A stretch of DNA of 64,000 nucleotides from an uncultured bacterium (GTDB lineage: Bacteria > Bacillota > Clostridia > Lachnospirales > Lachnospiraceae), in NCBI GenBank assembly GCA_947574055.1, contig CANPIC010000002.1, positions 62,001-126,000 of the forward strand, written 5' to 3'. Positions 61,363-64,000 of the stretch are shown piece by piece. The position numbers and the translations under genes are program-made. Below the pieces are notes generated by a model, which saw only the letters and a list, made by a program, of their open reading frames with translations, made no database searches and was not told the origin of the DNA. Within the stretch, counting starts at the first letter, position 1. The number at the start of each line of letters is the position of its first letter.

Positions 61363-64000
61363 TTATTGCTGCCCTGTACCTGCCTCTTTTTCCAGTGTGA
61401 TGCCGCCCGGCTTTGCCGGAACCTGCAAAGGCAGGGTATCGCTGACAATGCGTTGTCCTTCATTTGTCAGTGCATTGTCTACCCGGTACAGGGAAGCCCG
61501 TACTTTTCCGGTAAAGGAAGGAACATTCCCTTCTTCGTCAGGCTCGATCCAGTAGATCCAGATACCATCGCTTACTTCACCGAGCAGGCCGTTTTCCGGC
61601 ACTTTAGCCAGAATGATCTGCTCCGCCTTCAGGACACCTTCTTCATCCACACCGCCGATCACGGCGCCTTCTGCATCATAGAGCATAACCACATTGTAGG
61701 CCGGATTCCCTTTATATCTGCCCATAAAGACAAGAGAATCAGCGGGAATTTTCTTTTCCTGGCCGTCTTTTTGTTCGTAGACATAGTCTTCCAGAAGAAT
61801 CCCCACAGCGCCTTTTTCGGCGTCTTCACCGACACCAAAGGAAATATTGTCGCCCGACGGCCCCAGGAGGTCGATCTCTGTCATGCTCATGCCGGTCTGT
61901 CCCACAGCCGTCAGTCTCACATAAGCCGCATCGTAAGTGCAGACCCATGGATCATGGCTGTCATTTTCAAAGTAGACCGTCTGACTGCCTGACGCGGTAT
62001 TGAAGCTGCCTTCTTTTACCGTCGTCCAGCTGTTGCCGTCCATACTGATCTGAATCCGGTAACGGCCGGGCACTGCTTTGGAAGAGGAGGTGAGTTTCAG
62101 GCCGCATACCGGCAATACTTGATTCATCCGCACCTCAAGGAAGGCATCCTCTCCCGATGTACTGCCTTGATAAAGATCGCCTTTATAATTGTTGTCAATG
62201 ACCTTGTAAATGCCGGGAAGTGTCTCCGGTTCGCACGGCAGCTCTTCCGTGGCTGTCTCTTTTTTATCACTGTCGGAAGTCATGTTTGTGACAATGCTCC
62301 ACATGGATTTATCATGACTGCCGTCATGGGATATTTTAACATTGCCAATCTTCTCGGGATTGGAACGATACCCGAATTTGTCCACGGCTGTCACCTCATA
62401 GGTCAGCACACGGTTGTTGATGGTTGACACAAAGTCTGAATAAGTGGTCTCTGTGGTAAAGCCCACCACCTGCCGCACCGGTTTGCCGTCTTCATACTGA
62501 TATCTTGCGATCTCATAGCCGAGTATCACATTCGGATCGGCTTTGCAGGTAAACGACATCTTCACTTCGTTGGGAGTGGCCTCTTCGGTGTACAACTGCT
62601 GCTCCAGTTCGATGACGTCCTTTCCCTGGATGTTCCCGGAAGTACCATGCTGTATTTCATAAACTCTGGCATCGTCTGTCAGATAGTACAGCGCCCGCTC
62701 TTCTTTGGCAAACTGCCCCGCATAACGGAGCGTTTCCGTATCAGGAAGCAGTCCCCAGCGAAGGAAAAATTCCGTCAGATCTTTTTCCGCTGCCGCGCAG
62801 GAAAGGCGCATGAAGTTCTGATCTCTGTCGCCGTCCAGTTTCAGGCCGCCCGGTGCAAGGGAAGCATTTCTTGCATAACTGTCTACCCTTGCATAGAACA
62901 GATTGTTATGCTGCATTTCATAGCTGTCGTACGTCTTATAATTGTAATCTCTGTCATATGCCAGATGAAGCTGCCAGTACATGGCAAGCTGGGTAAACAC
63001 ATTGGAAGCCCTGCCCACCGTGTTGGAAGTGACTTTTTTATACACATCCGGATACTTGAAACGGACGCTGTCATTGCTGTCTTTGGCAGCTGCCAGCAGG
63101 GCAAAGTAATTGTTCGTCACCTCTGCCAGGGCATAGCAACCCTGATTGATATTATGTCCGATCTCGTGGGCAATTCCCCACCCGAAGTATCTGCCGCTTA
63201 TATATTTGCCGTTGTCTTCGGATACTACCGGGGAGGACGAAGCCAACCCCGGGACGGAACCCCATTCAATCCCGATATGATTTCCGGATGCATACATAAA
63301 CGCTCCGGCAAACATCCGCATATAGCGGATATTCAGATGCCGTGAAGGCATACGGTCTGTCTCTGGCGCAGACGGATCAAAGCTGAGGCCTTTGTGGTGG
63401 TAGAATAGCTCCATCATTTCTTCCATGGCACGCAGAGACGCATCCAGACGGCCGGCACGCTCCGATACGGAACCACTGCCCAGTCCGGCAAGGATCTGCT
63501 GCCCCGAAACAGACAGCATCATCTGATCCAGCACGATGTCTGTGGCCCCCAGGATGCAGTTCTGCTCCTCATAAGGGCGATTTACTTTGTTATCTTCCCC
63601 GGCACCCTCGTGAATTTCACGGTGCAGTGTTTTTTGGTTTTGTGTGTGGCTGTCCAGTTCTTTCACATAGGCACTGATCCTTGCGCTCCGCTCCTGCGGA
63701 TCGGTCACACCATACAGATCCAGCACCGGCTCTCTCACACCGCCGCTGACTCTTACCGCATAAGTCTCATTTTCATTGTTTCCCGTATACTGGATATAGA
63801 GGGCACCGCCCCCTTCACAGGCCAGACTCTGAATAGAAGGTATGGTGATCTCGTTACGTCCTACCCGCAGTCCGCTCACCACGGATGCAAAAGCACCCGC
63901 TTCCGCATGATACTGGGTTGCCACCAGCTGCAGCGCTGCCGGGGCTCCGGTACGCAATTTGTCATGTCCCACATAGATCACGACCTGTTCCCCTTCATAG
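61363..64000 (-). CDS. M60-type metallopeptidase with FN3-like and discoidin-like domains (5' end outside window)
   Basis: The frame runs off the right edge; at least 878 residues are visible, without the N terminus or signal peptide. The zinc motif is AHEIGHNINQG with a downstream Glu in LAEVTNNY, as in Peptidase_M60 (HExGH-E). C-terminal to it come a fibronectin-III-like segment (PNEVKMSFTCKADPN...VTAVDKFGY) and an F5/8 type C-like carbohydrate-binding module (RYRIQISMDGNSWTTVKEG to YVRLTAVG). The M60 family includes mucin-degrading proteases, so a glycoprotein substrate is likely. Cell-surface export is inferred. Confidence 0.87.
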   Translation of the reverse strand, partial: YEGEQVVIYVGHDKLRTGAPAALQLVATQYHAEAGAFASVVSGLRVGRNEITIPSIQSLACEGGGALYIQYTGNNENETYAVRVSGGVREPVLDLYGVTDPQERSARISAYVKELDSHTQNQKTLHREIHEGAGEDNKVNRPYEEQNCILGATDIVLDQMMLSVSGQQILAGLGSGSVSERAGRLDASLRAMEEMMELFYHHKGLSFDPSAPETDRMPSRHLNIRYMRMFAGAFMYASGNHIGIEWGSVPGLASSSPVVSEDNGKYISGRYFGWGIAHEIGHNINQGCYALAEVTNNYFALLAAAKDSNDSVRFKYPDVYKKVTSNTVGRASNVFTQLAMYWQLHLAYDRDYNYKTYDSYEMQHNNLFYARVDSYARNASLAPGGLKLDGDRDQNFMRLSCAAAEKDLTEFFLRWGLLPDTETLRYAGQFAKEERALYYLTDDARVYEIQHGTSGNIQGKDVIELEQQLYTEEATPNEVKMSFTCKADPNVILGYEIARYQYEDGKPVRQVVGFTTETTYSDFVSTINNRVLTYEVTAVDKFGYRSNPEKIGNVKISHDGSHDKSMWSIVTNMTSDSDKKETATEELPCEPETLPGIYKVIDNNYKGDLYQGSTSGEDAFLEVRMNQVLPVCGLKLTSSSKAVPGRYRIQISMDGNSWTTVKEGSFNTASGSQTVYFENDSHDPWVCTYDAAYVRLTAVGQTGMSMTEIDLLGPSGDNISFGVGEDAEKGAVGILLEDYVYEQKDGQEKKIPADSLVFMGRYKGNPAYNVVMLYDAEGAVIGGVDEEGVLKAEQIILAKVPENGLLGEVSDGIWIYWIEPDEEGNVPSFTGKVRASLYRVDNALTNEGQRIVSDTLPLQVPAKPGGITLEKEAGTGQQ

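Overview
The window looks like chromosomal DNA of an anaerobic Gram-positive Clostridia bacterium, most likely a Lachnospiraceae-type gut organism. Several features point that way: ribosomal protein L27 has the N-terminal extension that is cut by Prp, and prp lies beside it; recU, sepF and a lexA/yneA-like SOS pair are present; a short-form HisG is paired with HisZ; there is an L21-prp-L27-obgE-yhbY-nadD-yqeK-rsfS block; and AICAR transformylase is split from an archaeal-type IMP cyclohydrolase. Shine-Dalgarno sites are strong and ATGA start/stop overlaps are common. I saw no rRNA, tRNA, CRISPR array or insertion sequence.

Layout. 1-3.3 kb (+): mutL 3' end, miaA and a PLP enzyme. 3.4-13.9 kb (+): radC, then a long cell-shape and division block (mreB, mreC, mreD, a very large PBP2, minC, minD, minE, rodA), followed by a methylglyoxal synthase homologue lacking two active-site aspartates and a lipoprotein D-Ala-D-Ala carboxypeptidase. 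13.9-17.2 kb (+): a small P-loop protein with its own promoter and terminator, a membrane-anchored HlyD-like protein, yggS and sepF. 17.3-29.3 kb (+): aroB-lspA-rluD, L-serine dehydratase, a cytidylate-kinase-like protein, an MFS carrier, an NhaC antiporter, a 49-bp tandem repeat, the last two purine steps, an AI-2E family permease and dtd.

29.3-33.6 kb is visibly more AT-rich and looks accessory: an AlkD/AlkC-like protein, an AraC-type regulator overlapping a clpP paralogue, a secreted transglutaminase and a tyrosine recombinase with a 34-bp dyad upstream. 33.6-34.9 kb is a divergent SOS module (LysM/YneA-like protein and lexA) with about five LexA-box-like sites. 34.9-44.3 kb (-) holds the ribosome-assembly/NAD block transcribed from a consensus promoter and an L21-type leader, then a Nudix hydrolase, an RNase E/G homologue and two linked radical-SAM proteins.

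44.5-57.6 kb (-): a secreted GH25 lysozyme with cell-wall-binding repeats, a long repeat-containing leader and a WalR-like box; a histidine cluster (hisZ-hisG-hisD and a HisF-like/HisI/HisE fusion); recU; two pseudouridine synthases; an SDR; YgiQ; and a HAD phosphatase. 57.6-64 kb: a YlbJ-like membrane protein (+), then small hypothetical proteins, a FIVAR-containing membrane-anchored surface protein and a large M60-type metallopeptidase running off the right edge (-).

Most of the window is conserved housekeeping sequence. The parts most worth a second look are the 49-bp repeat with its phased mini-ORFs and hairpins just before the IMP cyclohydrolase gene, the AraC-ClpP pair, the altered MgsA, the ~250-residue insertion in PBP2, the degenerate HisF domain fused to HisIE, and the 34-bp dyad beside the recombinase.
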